This document shows, piece by piece, positions 53,253-61,778 of a DNA stretch of 64,000 nt. How positions within the stretch are numbered: the stretch's first letter is position 1; every line of letters starts with the position of its first letter. The position numbers and the translations under genes are program-made. The notes beneath the pieces were generated by a model that saw only the letters and a program-made list of their open reading frames with translations, did not search any database and was not told the DNA's origin. This stretch comes from Gemmatimonadota bacterium. Lineage in GTDB: Bacteria; Gemmatimonadota; Gemmatimonadetes; Longimicrobiales; Gaopeijiaceae. The DNA lies in NCBI GenBank assembly GCA_028873815.1, contig JAPPNN010000004.1, positions 1-64,000 on the forward strand, given 5' to 3'.

Positions 53253-55337
53253 ATGAACCGACCGATGATTCGTATGGCCCCATGGCAACTCGCCGCAGCG
53301 ATGGTGTTGGTGTGTCTGTCGCCGGCACATGGCCAACAAGGTCTCGACGTGCTGACCGCACGCGATGTGTTCGACCTCGAATTCGTGAGCGATCCGCAGG
53401 TCTCTCCCGACGGGGCGCGTGTCGTTTTCGTGCGGCAGTGGTCCGATGCCCAGACCGACCGCAACTACTCGAACCTGTGGATCATGAACCGCAACGGTTC
53501 GGGGCTCCGTCCGCTGACATCTGGCAAGCACTCCGACAGATGGCCACGCTGGTCCCCCGACGGGAACCGGCTTCTCTACCTGTCGGATGCCGAATCGGAC
53601 GGCGGACCCCCGCAGTTGCTCATCCGCTGGATGGACACCGGCCAGACGCAGCAGATCACGGACCGAACGGAGGGGCCGAGGGTTCCGGCCTGGTCCCCGG
53701 ACGGCACGATGATCGCCTTTTCGTCCTTCGTACCCAACGCTGGCATGCAGTTGATCTCGATGCCGGATCCGCCCGACGGCGCCGAGTGGGCGGAACCGGC
53801 CCGCGTGATTCACGAGTTGGTCCACCGCTTCGACGGAGCCGGGGACCTCGAGCACGGCTTCACCCACCTCTTCGTGATCCCGTCCGAGGGCGGGACGGCC
53901 CGGCAAATCACCGGCGGCGACTTCCATCACGGCGGCTACGTGGGTCGTTCGGGGCGGGGGCAGCCCGCCTGGTCGGCGGACGGCGAGTCGGTCCTGATCA
54001 CAGCCAACCGGCACCCGGACTGGGAGCTGGAAGACCGCAACACCGAGATCTACGAGGTTTCGCTTGGCGGCGAGATCCGGGCGCTGACCGACCGCAAGGG
54101 CCCCGACGCGGGTGTAGCGGTCTCTCCGGACGGACGCCGGATCGCCTACACGGGGTACGACGACCGCTACCAGGGGTACCAGGTGACCGGGCTCTACATG
54201 GCGAACCGCGATGGCTCGGGTGCGCGGCCGGTCGCGGCGCAGCTGGACCGCTCGGTGGGCGGGCTGGCCTGGGCGCCGGATTCGGAACGTCTCTACTTCT
54301 CGTACGCGGACATGGGCAACACGAAGATCGCGTACGTGGAGCCCGGAAGCGACGAGGTGCATGTCGTGGCCGAGAACATGGGCGGATCGGGTTCGGCCTA
54401 CGGCGGCGGCAGCTTCTCGGTGGGGCCGGGCGGCGTGTTCGCGTACACGACTTCGACGCCGACCGTGCTCAGCGAGGTGGCGATCGGCGCCGACCGCGGC
54501 ACCCGGGTGATCACGGCGGTCAACGACGATGTGCTGGCCCACAAGACCCTCGGCGAGGTCGAAGAGCTCTGGTGGCCATCGTCGCACGACGGACGGCAGA
54601 TCCAGGGGTGGATCATCAAGCCGCCGGGCTTCGACCCATCCCGGCGCTACCCGCTCATCCTCGAGATTCACGGAGGGCCGTTCGCGGACTACGGCGACCG
54701 GTTCGACATCGAGAAGCAATCGATGGCTTCCGCAGGCTACGTCGTGCTCTACACCAACCCGAGGGGGAGCACTTCGTACGGCGAGGAGTTCGGCAACCTC
54801 ATCCACCACGCCTACCCCGGCAACGACTTCTTCGACCTGGACTCGGGCGTGGACGCGGTGATCGACCTCGGCTACGTGGACCCGGAGCAGCTCTATATCA
54901 CCGGCGGGAGCGGCGGCGGCGTCCTGTCGTCGTGGTCCATCGGGAAGACCGACCGCTACAACGCGGCCGCGGTGCTGTACCCGGTGATCAACTGGTACAG
55001 CTTTGCGGTGACTTCGGATATTCCGATCACCGTGGCCAAGTACTGGTTCCCGGCCATGCCGTGGGACGACCCCGAGCACTACATGGCGCGGTCGTCGATT
55101 TCGCTGGTCGGCAACGTGACCACGCCGACGATGGTGTTGACCGGCGTGGAGGACTACCGGACCCCCATGTCCGAGTCGGACCAGTACTTTCAGGCCTTGA
55201 AGCTGAAGGGCGTGGAGGCGGTGCTGGTCAAGGTGCCCGGCGAGCCGCACGGGATCCGGGTCCGGCCGAGCCACTTCATGCAGAAGATCATGTACATCAT
55301 CGGGTGGTTCGACCGGTACCGGGGGATGGCGAGTTAG
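53253..55337 (+). CDS. S9-family secreted prolyl-oligopeptidase-like peptidase
   Basis: This 694-residue enzyme has a signal peptide (LAAAMVLVCLSPAHGQ) and an N-terminal beta-propeller with WD40/TolB-like blades (PQVSPDGARVVFVRQ, PRWSPDGNRLLYLSD). The C-terminal alpha/beta hydrolase contains YITGGSGGGVLSSW (Ser nucleophile), GVEDYRTP (Asp) and PGEPHGIRV (His). It cleaves peptides, probably dipeptidyl or acyl-aminoacyl, in the periplasm and feeds the dipeptidase and amidohydrolases downstream. Confidence 0.93.
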   Translation: MNRPMIRMAPWQLAAAMVLVCLSPAHGQQGLDVLTARDVFDLEFVSDPQVSPDGARVVFVRQWSDAQTDRNYSNLWIMNRNGSGLRPLTSGKHSDRWPRWSPDGNRLLYLSDAESDGGPPQLLIRWMDTGQTQQITDRTEGPRVPAWSPDGTMIAFSSFVPNAGMQLISMPDPPDGAEWAEPARVIHELVHRFDGAGDLEHGFTHLFVIPSEGGTARQITGGDFHHGGYVGRSGRGQPAWSADGESVLITANRHPDWELEDRNTEIYEVSLGGEIRALTDRKGPDAGVAVSPDGRRIAYTGYDDRYQGYQVTGLYMANRDGSGARPVAAQLDRSVGGLAWAPDSERLYFSYADMGNTKIAYVEPGSDEVHVVAENMGGSGSAYGGGSFSVGPGGVFAYTTSTPTVLSEVAIGADRGTRVITAVNDDVLAHKTLGEVEELWWPSSHDGRQIQGWIIKPPGFDPSRRYPLILEIHGGPFADYGDRFDIEKQSMASAGYVVLYTNPRGSTSYGEEFGNLIHHAYPGNDFFDLDSGVDAVIDLGYVDPEQLYITGGSGGGVLSSWSIGKTDRYNAAAVLYPVINWYSFAVTSDIPITVAKYWFPAMPWDDPEHYMARSSISLVGNVTTPTMVLTGVEDYRTPMSESDQYFQALKLKGVEAVLVKVPGEPHGIRVRPSHFMQKIMYIIGWFDRYRGMAS

Positions 55338-55352
55338 CGGAATATTGACTAG

Positions 55353-55371
55353 ACTAGTTTATACAACTAGT
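55353..55371. promoter_or_regulatory. Putative operator of the second Phd/VapC locus
   Basis: ACTAGT at 55353-55358 and 55366-55371 flank a 7-nt spacer TTATACA containing a -10-like TATACA. The site ends 26 nt before the antitoxin ATG, exactly as in the locus at 576-880. The conserved half-sites and distance point to a shared autoregulatory operator type. Confidence 0.6.
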
Positions 55372-55397
55372 TGACATGCTCGCTCTGGAGAACACGG

Positions 55398-55640
55398 ATG
55401 ATGACCACGGTCGGTGCATTCGCCGCGAAGACACACCTCTCGTCGCTGCTCAACAAGGTGGCACAGGGCGAAGAGGTGCTGATCACCAGGCGGGGGATTC
55501 CGGTGGCGCGACTCGTTCCGGTCGATGCGGCGGATCGAGGGGATGTCGCCGAGGCGATTGACGAACTTCGGTCGATCCGGGAAGGGGTTTGTCTGGGCGA
55601 CCTGAATTGGAGGGAATTGCGGGATTCGGGACGCCCGTGA
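55398..55640 (+). CDS. Phd/YefM-family antitoxin
   Basis: This 80-residue antitoxin has the family core TVGAFAAKTHLSSLLNKVAQ followed by EEVLITRRGIPVARLVP, and a tail for toxin binding. ATG 55398 has GGAG 8 nt upstream and the operator at the conserved distance; ATG 55401 is also possible. The stop overlaps the toxin start (TGATG). Confidence 0.88.
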   Translation: MMTTVGAFAAKTHLSSLLNKVAQGEEVLITRRGIPVARLVPVDAADRGDVAEAIDELRSIREGVCLGDLNWRELRDSGRP

Positions 55641-56086
55641 TGGGGTTCGTGCTCGACTGCTCCGTTGCGGTTGCGTGGCTGTTTCCCGACGAGGGGACGC
55701 CCGAAACCGAAGCGCTGCTCGACCGTCTAAAGAATGAACAGGCGCTGGTCCCCGGCATCTGGCACCTGGAAATCGGCAACGTCCTGGTGCGGGCCGAGCG
55801 GCGGAAGCGCATTGCCAAGTCGAAGGTCCCGGCCTATCTCAATCTTCTTCGGAGGCTGTCGATCGCAACGGACAGCGAAACCGACGAGCGGGCACTGCGA
55901 GAAACACTGATGTTGGCGCGTGATTGCGGCCTCAGCACCTACGATGCCGCATATCTCGAACTGGCGATGAGGCGGGGGGTTGAGCTTGCGACGCTCGATC
56001 GTGCGCTGATTCGGGCCGCTCGGTACATGCAGGTGGAGACCGTTCCGAAAACGAATCTTCGGGTACATGAGAAGCCACATGAGTAA
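55640..56086 (+). CDS. vapC: VapC-type PIN-domain toxin
   Basis: This is a 148-residue predicted ribonuclease. FVLDCSVAVAWLFPDE (first Asp), HLEIGNVLVRAER (Glu), LSTYDAAYLELA and TLDRALIRAA carry the PIN acidic residues. It starts at ATG 55640 within the antitoxin stop. It lies between the S9 peptidase and the M19-like dipeptidase, overlapping the latter's start by up to 20 nt. That overlap could tie toxin and metabolic gene expression. Confidence 0.88.
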   Translation: MGFVLDCSVAVAWLFPDEGTPETEALLDRLKNEQALVPGIWHLEIGNVLVRAERRKRIAKSKVPAYLNLLRRLSIATDSETDERALRETLMLARDCGLSTYDAAYLELAMRRGVELATLDRALIRAARYMQVETVPKTNLRVHEKPHE

Positions 56087-57338
56087 AGACAGCCCCTCTC
56101 GGAAGCCGCCTGCGGTTCTGAACCGTCGCACACTGGTGAAGGCGGCCGGTGGGGCCGCGGGCCTCGCGGTGGCGGCCCCGTTCGTGAATCTCGGGCGGTT
56201 CACGGTGGAGGCGTGGAGCGGTGGGGAGCACAGGTCGCTCGGCGGAGAGTCCCGGCCCGGCCGCGGCCGCCTCGGCCCTCCCCAGGAGTACTCCACGCGC
56301 TGCATCGACCTGGTTACCGGGTCGCTCGTGATCGACATGCTGTCGCCGCTGGTGATCTCGCGGTCCATTCAGCAGCGGTGGGGCCCCGATCTGAGCGGCA
56401 TGACAGCCTGGGAGGAGCAGGAATTCCGGGATTCCGAGATCGACGTCTTCCACATCGCGGTCGGGGTCGGCGGGCGCGACTTCGACGACCAGTACCACAA
56501 CTCGCTGCTCTTCGTGGCGGGCTACAATGCGATCATCGCGGCGCGGCCGGACCTCTTCGTGCGGATCGACTCGGCGGAGGATCTGGCCAGCGTGCACGGG
56601 TCGGGGCGCGCGGGGATCCTGATCGGCCTGCAGACCTCGTCCCACTTCCACAGTCCGGACGACGTGAACCTGTTTTACGGGCTGGGCCAGCGCGTGTCAC
56701 AACTCACGTACAATTCCCGCAACATGATCGGGAACGGGTCCACCGAGCGGGTCGACGGGGGCATCTCGGACTTCGGCGTCGCGATCGTCGAGCGGATGAA
56801 CGAGGTCGGGATGGCGGTCGACGTCTCGCACTCGGGCGACCGCACTACGCTCGATGCCTGCGAGGTCTCGTCGCGGCCCGTCCTGTTTACGCACTCGAAC
56901 AGCCGGGTGCTGTCGGGCGGTCATCCCCGCACCAAGACGGACGAAGCGATCCGCGCGATGGCGGCGACCGGCGGCGTGATGGGGATCACGGGCGTGCGCA
57001 TGTTCGTGAAGGACAGGGAGCCGACCACGATCGAGGACTACATCGACCACTTCGACCATGTGCGCGACCTGATCGGCGTCGAGCACCTGGGCGTGGGCAG
57101 CGATGTCGACCTGCACGGCTACGACGACATGCCGGCCGACGAGTACGAGGCGCTGAAGGCCGCGTACAAGGACTCATACGCGTTCCGGGACAAGATCGAC
57201 ATCGATGGCATCGACCACCCGAAGCGGATGTTCGACCTGACCGAGGCACTGATCCGGCGTGGCTACACCGACGATCACATACGCGGGATTCTGGGCGGCA
57301 ACTTCCAGCGGGTGCTGGGTGAGATCTGGGAGAGGTGA
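56067..57338 (+). CDS. M19 (renal dipeptidase)-like protein with atypical metal site
   Basis: This 423-residue protein has a twin-arginine signal (NRRTLVKAAGGAAGLAVAAP). The M19 barrel is recognisable by VDVSHSG and LFTHSNSR, the two histidine zinc ligands. In the usual HxD position it has VIDMLSP, however, and the bridging Glu position reads GLQTSSHF. It is therefore either a distinct subfamily with another metal set or inactive. Classical members split dipeptides including L-D and D-D forms. The start is ATG 56067 or ATG 56079, both overlapping the vapC end. Confidence 0.85.
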   Translation: MRSHMSKDSPSRKPPAVLNRRTLVKAAGGAAGLAVAAPFVNLGRFTVEAWSGGEHRSLGGESRPGRGRLGPPQEYSTRCIDLVTGSLVIDMLSPLVISRSIQQRWGPDLSGMTAWEEQEFRDSEIDVFHIAVGVGGRDFDDQYHNSLLFVAGYNAIIAARPDLFVRIDSAEDLASVHGSGRAGILIGLQTSSHFHSPDDVNLFYGLGQRVSQLTYNSRNMIGNGSTERVDGGISDFGVAIVERMNEVGMAVDVSHSGDRTTLDACEVSSRPVLFTHSNSRVLSGGHPRTKTDEAIRAMAATGGVMGITGVRMFVKDREPTTIEDYIDHFDHVRDLIGVEHLGVGSDVDLHGYDDMPADEYEALKAAYKDSYAFRDKIDIDGIDHPKRMFDLTEALIRRGYTDDHIRGILGGNFQRVLGEIWER

Positions 57339-57388
57339 GCTGACGTTACGCCCAGGGACCGGTTCCACAAAAAGAGAGAGGATGTAAA

Positions 57389-58612
57389 GTGCGATTTCCA
57401 TGTTGTAAACCGGGGTTGACACTTGGGGCGATCCTGGTGGTATTTGGCGCGGTTCCCACCCCTGCCGCCCCCCAGGCCACCCCCGTCGCGCTGGTGGGCG
57501 CGCGTATCCACACGGCCGCCGGCCCCGCCATCGAGAACGGCACGATCGTCTTCCAGGACGGCGTGATCACGGCGCTGGGAGCCGATGTCTCCCCGCCCGG
57601 CGATGCCGAGGTGGTGGACCTGAGCGGCATGGTCGTCATGCCCGGCATGCTCGACAACCACTCCCACATCGGCGCGGACAGCCGCGACCTCAACGAGTTC
57701 CCGATCCGGTTCGGGCCGCAGCACCGCATCCGCGACGTGCTTTCGCCCGACGACGCCTTCTGGAAGGGGGCGGTCAAGGGTGGCGTCACCACGGTCGTGA
57801 CCGGGCCCGGGAGCGGCGAGGTCTCGAGCGGGCAGGCGATCGTGATCAAGACGTGGGGCGAGTCAATAGACGAACGGGTCGTGAAGGAGCGCGGCGGGCT
57901 CAAGATCGCGATGGGGCGGAAACGCCCCGACCAGTCACCGACCACCAGCATGGCGGTCACCGCGCTGCTGCGCGCCAAGTTCATCGAGGCGCAGGAGTAC
58001 CAGGCCAGGTGGAACGCGTGGGAAGAGGGCGGCCAGGAAAGCCCGGCCCCGCCGCGCGACCTGGCGATGGAGGCCGTGGCCAGGGTGCTCACCGGCGAGG
58101 ACCGGATCCGCTCGCATGTGCACATGGCGCACGACATCCTCGCGATCATCCGGCTTTCGCAGGAGTTCGACTTCGGCCTCACGATCCACCACTCCACCGA
58201 GGCCTACAAGGTGGCGGACGACATCGCCGAGGCCGGGATCGACGTGGTGGGCCTGCCGCTCTTCACCCGGGTCGCGCTCGCCGACGAGGTCATGGCGACG
58301 GGCACCGTGATGAACGAAAAGGGCGTGCGTTTCGCCTTCCACACGGACGACCCGGTGGTCGGCTCGAAGTGGCAGCGGGGCAACGCCGGGCTGGGGATCC
58401 GCTACGGGATGACCGAGCAGGACGCGCTGGAAGCGGTGACGATCAACGCGGCCGCGATTGCCGGCGTGGAGGACCGCGTGGGGAGCCTCGAGGTGGGCAA
58501 GGACGCGGACATCGTGGTGCTGAACGGGACCTGGTACGAGGTCAGCACGCTGGTGACGCGCGTGTACGTGGATGGGCTGGTGGCCTACGACCGGGAAGGA
58601 GAGGGGTCATGA
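57389..58612 (+). CDS. Secreted amidohydrolase (imidazolonepropionase-like), metal site intact
   Basis: This is a 407-residue TIM-barrel hydrolase with signal peptide LTLGAILVVFGAVPTPA. The metal motif HxH is in LDNHSHIGADS, further histidines in HVHMAHDI and TIHHSTEAY, and the catalytic Asp in FAFHTDDPVV. It starts at GTG 57389 with AGAGAGG upstream. Its stop overlaps the next gene, a paralogue that lacks these residues (ATGA). It probably hydrolyses cyclic or acylated amino-acid derivatives. Confidence 0.87.
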   Translation: MRFPCCKPGLTLGAILVVFGAVPTPAAPQATPVALVGARIHTAAGPAIENGTIVFQDGVITALGADVSPPGDAEVVDLSGMVVMPGMLDNHSHIGADSRDLNEFPIRFGPQHRIRDVLSPDDAFWKGAVKGGVTTVVTGPGSGEVSSGQAIVIKTWGESIDERVVKERGGLKIAMGRKRPDQSPTTSMAVTALLRAKFIEAQEYQARWNAWEEGGQESPAPPRDLAMEAVARVLTGEDRIRSHVHMAHDILAIIRLSQEFDFGLTIHHSTEAYKVADDIAEAGIDVVGLPLFTRVALADEVMATGTVMNEKGVRFAFHTDDPVVGSKWQRGNAGLGIRYGMTEQDALEAVTINAAAIAGVEDRVGSLEVGKDADIVVLNGTWYEVSTLVTRVYVDGLVAYDREGEGS

Positions 58613-59967
58613 ACGGGACCGCGAGGGGGGCCGTGGCGCGCAGGGCGGTGGGCGGGTCAATGGCCGGATGGGACAGGCGGCGCGCCAGGACAGGGGCCGT
58701 CGGGGTCGCCGTGCTTGCCATGGCCGCGATCCATGGCGGCGGGGCCGATGTCCAGGCACAGACCATCGCCCTCACCGGGGGGCTGGTTTATCCCATCTCA
58801 TCGGAACCCGTGCCAGGGGGGACGGTGCTGATCGTGGATGGCCGGATCGCCGCTGTTGGCGTGGACGTGGACATTCCCGCGGGCGCGGAGGTCGTGGACG
58901 TCACCGGGAGCGTGGTGATGCCCGGGATCATCGACGCGATGAGCTACTACGGGATCGCGGGCGAGGACATGAACGAGGTGCCGAATCCGCTGACGCCCGA
59001 GCTACGGATCATCGAGGCGTTTGCGCCGTTCGGGACTTTCGGGTCGGGCGAGGCCGGCGAAATCCGGGTGCGCGAACTGCTGCAGGGAGGCGTGACGGCG
59101 ACGTACATCGGGCCGGGAGACGCGACCGTGGTCGGCGGACAGGGCGCGGTGGTGAAGACGGCCGGCGCGCGTTTTGACGACCTGATCGTGCGCGAGCCGG
59201 CGGCGATCGACATCACGCTGGGGGGGCGGCCGGCGTCGACCTACCGCGAGCAGTCGCGGTCGCCCTCGACCCGGATGGCGGTCGTGGCGCAGCTGCGGGA
59301 TCTGCTGGTGAGGACGCAGGAGTGGATGGCGACTTCGGACGCGGCGGACGCGGCGGACGCGGGTCCGCGCAACCTCGGCATGGAGGCGCTGGCACGGATG
59401 CTCCGGGGCGAGATTCCGGCCCGCGTGCAGGCCAACGCGACGCGCGACATCCGGGTGGCCATCGAGCTGGCCGAGGAGTTCGGCTTCGAGTTGGTGATCG
59501 ATGCCGGCGCGGGCGCGCACCAGATGCGCGACGAACTGGCGGACCGTGGGATTCCGGTCGTCCTGGGCCCGATCTCGCACCCGTACATCTCGGGCGAGGA
59601 GATTCCGGACCCCGGCGACTACGGCGGCGTCGACGAGCGCAATGCAGTGTGGCTCAACGAGGCCGGGGTCCACGTCTCGCTGGCCAGCTTCTCGCGTGGC
59701 TTCGGGCGGTTCGGCCCTGGCGTGGCGGGTCAGTGGCTGCTGATCGATGCGTCGATCGCGCGCGGCCACGGCATGAGCGAGGCCGACGTGCTGCGGGCGG
59801 TCACGCTTAGTCCCGCGGAGGTGCTGGGGGTGGCTGACCGCATGGGCAGTCTGGAGGCCGGAAAGGACGCGGACGTGGTCGTCTTCGACGGCGATCCGCT
59901 GAGCATTCGGACATGGGCGACGCGGGTGTACGTGGGCGGGCAGTTGGTCTACGAGCGAGAGAACTGA
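58609..59967 (+). CDS. Amidohydrolase paralogue lacking metal ligands
   Basis: This 452-residue secreted protein aligns along its length with the preceding gene. The metal residues are replaced: the HxH position reads IDAMSYYGIAG, HVHMAHDI becomes RVQANATRDI, and FHTDDP becomes LASFSRG. The barrel framework, VVMPGIIDA and the C-terminal GSLEAGKDADVVVFDGDP are retained. The four-nt overlap with the active-looking partner suggests an active/inactive pair forming a heteromer. An independent non-metal function is the alternative. Confidence 0.85.
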   Translation: MNGTARGAVARRAVGGSMAGWDRRRARTGAVGVAVLAMAAIHGGGADVQAQTIALTGGLVYPISSEPVPGGTVLIVDGRIAAVGVDVDIPAGAEVVDVTGSVVMPGIIDAMSYYGIAGEDMNEVPNPLTPELRIIEAFAPFGTFGSGEAGEIRVRELLQGGVTATYIGPGDATVVGGQGAVVKTAGARFDDLIVREPAAIDITLGGRPASTYREQSRSPSTRMAVVAQLRDLLVRTQEWMATSDAADAADAGPRNLGMEALARMLRGEIPARVQANATRDIRVAIELAEEFGFELVIDAGAGAHQMRDELADRGIPVVLGPISHPYISGEEIPDPGDYGGVDERNAVWLNEAGVHVSLASFSRGFGRFGPGVAGQWLLIDASIARGHGMSEADVLRAVTLSPAEVLGVADRMGSLEAGKDADVVVFDGDPLSIRTWATRVYVGGQLVYEREN

Positions 59968-59974
59968 GGGAGTG

Positions 59975-61765
59975 ATGAGGAATAGAGCGAAGTTTCGGGG
60001 GCCGGCCGGCTTGCTTGCGCTTGGCGTGACCGCCTTCCTGTGCGCCTGCGTGGATGGCGGCGACATGGGCGCGGGCGGCGACGGGTCCGTGGGCACGTCG
60101 TCGAGCGGCGCCGGCGGCCCGATGGACGTGGTCATCGAGGGCGGCCGCGTCGTGGACGGCACCGGGGCCGGCTGGTTTCACGGCGATGTCGGCATTCGCG
60201 GGGACCGGATCGCGGCGGTGACGCATGCAGGCGGCCTGGCGGAGGTCGATGCCGGGACCCGGGTCGACGCTGCCGGGAAGGTGGTTGCGCCCGGCTTCAT
60301 CGACATCCAGTCGCACGCGCGCGGGCCGTTGCTCAGCGGCGACGGCCGGCTGCTGGGCAAGATTACCCAGGGCATCACGACCGAGATCATGGGCGAGGGG
60401 TGGACGAACGCGCCGGCCAACGCGAATACGGACGCGGGCGCCGGGCTGGTCGACCCCGAGGCCCAGGGCGAACGGCACGACTTTTCCGGTCCGCGCGGCT
60501 TCGACGCCTGGCTGAACGCGATGCTGGCCAACGGCGCGTCGCCCAACTTCGGGTCGTTCGTGGGCGCGACGACGATTCGCGTCTACGCAATGGGCGAAGC
60601 GGGCGGGCCGGCGAGCGAAGCCCAGCTCGACTCGATGCGCAAGGCGACCCGGTGGGCGATGGAGGGCGGCGCGTTCGGGGTGGCCACCGCGCTGATCTAT
60701 CCGCCCGGCAACTTCGCGGGGACCGACGAACTGGTGGAGGTCGTTGCGGCATCGGAGCCCTACGGCGGCTTGTACATCACGCACATGCGCTCCGAGGCGG
60801 ACCGCTTCCTCGAGGCGATCGACGAGGCCATCGAGATCGGTGAGCGGGGCGGCGTACCGGTCGAGATCTACCACCTGAAGGCGGCGGGCGTGCGGAACCA
60901 CTACAAGGCCGCGCTCGCCGTCGCGAAGATCGACTCGGCACGGGCGGCCGGGATCGACGTGCAGGCCAACATGTACCCGTACATCGCCGGCGGGACCGGC
61001 ATCTCGGCGCTGTTCCCGCCGTGGGCTTCCGAAGACGGGAGGTTGCTCGACAACCTGTCCGACCCGGCCATGCGGCAGCGGATCCACGCCGAAGTGCTGG
61101 CGGACGGGCCTGAATGGGAGAACTTCGGCACGCTTTCGACCCCCGAGGGAGTACTGGTTACTTCGGTGGGGGAGACGGGACCCGACGGTGAGCCAACCGG
61201 CGCCGAACGATACGTCGGCATGCGGCTTGCGGAGGTCGCGGCGGACATGGGTGTGGACTGGGTGGAGGCTGCCATGGAGATCACGCTGATGACCTCGGGT
61301 CACGCGAGCATGGTGATCTTCATGATGTCCGAGGAGAACGTGGCGATGCAGCTCCGGCAGCCGTGGATCAAGATCGGCACCGATGCGTCCGGCTTCGACC
61401 CGGCCGATGTGAGCGGAATGGTTCACCCGCGGTCGTACGGCACCTATCCGCGCATCCTGGGCAAGTACGTGCGCGGCGAGGGGGTGATTACCCTGGAGGA
61501 CGCCATCCGCAAGATGACGTCCGCGGTCGCGACACGGTTGTCGATCCACGACCGGGGCGTGCTAAGGCCGGGGATGTACGCGGACGTGGTGGTGTTCGAT
61601 CCGACGACGGTCGCGGACCGGGCGACTTTCGAGGATCCGCACCAGCTCTCGGTGGGCATCGAAGAGGTGTTCGTGAACGGAGTGATGGTGTTGCGGGGTG
61701 GCGAGCACACGGGCGCGAAGCCGGGACGGATCGTGCGAGGGCCCGGGTACAGGCCGGCTGGCTGA
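59975..61765 (+). CDS. N-acyl-D-amino-acid deacylase-like lipoprotein
   Basis: This 596-residue amidohydrolase of the D-aminoacylase group has signal LALGVTAFLCAC with lipobox cysteine. VVIEGGRVVDGTGAGWFHGD, GITTEIMGEGWTNAP and IGTDASGFDP are family landmarks. The metal motif reads FIDIQSHARG instead of HxH, and the Cys of the usual GNCG is replaced within GEGW, so the metal set differs from textbook D-aminoacylase. GTG 59972 just before ATG 59975 is an alternative start. It should release free D-amino acids for the DadA-like enzyme 13 nt downstream. Confidence 0.83.
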   Translation: MRNRAKFRGPAGLLALGVTAFLCACVDGGDMGAGGDGSVGTSSSGAGGPMDVVIEGGRVVDGTGAGWFHGDVGIRGDRIAAVTHAGGLAEVDAGTRVDAAGKVVAPGFIDIQSHARGPLLSGDGRLLGKITQGITTEIMGEGWTNAPANANTDAGAGLVDPEAQGERHDFSGPRGFDAWLNAMLANGASPNFGSFVGATTIRVYAMGEAGGPASEAQLDSMRKATRWAMEGGAFGVATALIYPPGNFAGTDELVEVVAASEPYGGLYITHMRSEADRFLEAIDEAIEIGERGGVPVEIYHLKAAGVRNHYKAALAVAKIDSARAAGIDVQANMYPYIAGGTGISALFPPWASEDGRLLDNLSDPAMRQRIHAEVLADGPEWENFGTLSTPEGVLVTSVGETGPDGEPTGAERYVGMRLAEVAADMGVDWVEAAMEITLMTSGHASMVIFMMSEENVAMQLRQPWIKIGTDASGFDPADVSGMVHPRSYGTYPRILGKYVRGEGVITLEDAIRKMTSAVATRLSIHDRGVLRPGMYADVVVFDPTTVADRATFEDPHQLSVGIEEVFVNGVMVLRGGEHTGAKPGRIVRGPGYRPAG

Positions 61766-61778
61766 TGGATTTCCTCTG

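Noticed and set aside
53282-55348. 688-codon plus-strand frame overlapping the S9 peptidase
   Set aside because: Out-of-frame shadow with Arg-rich composition; the S9 frame has catalytic motifs and blades.
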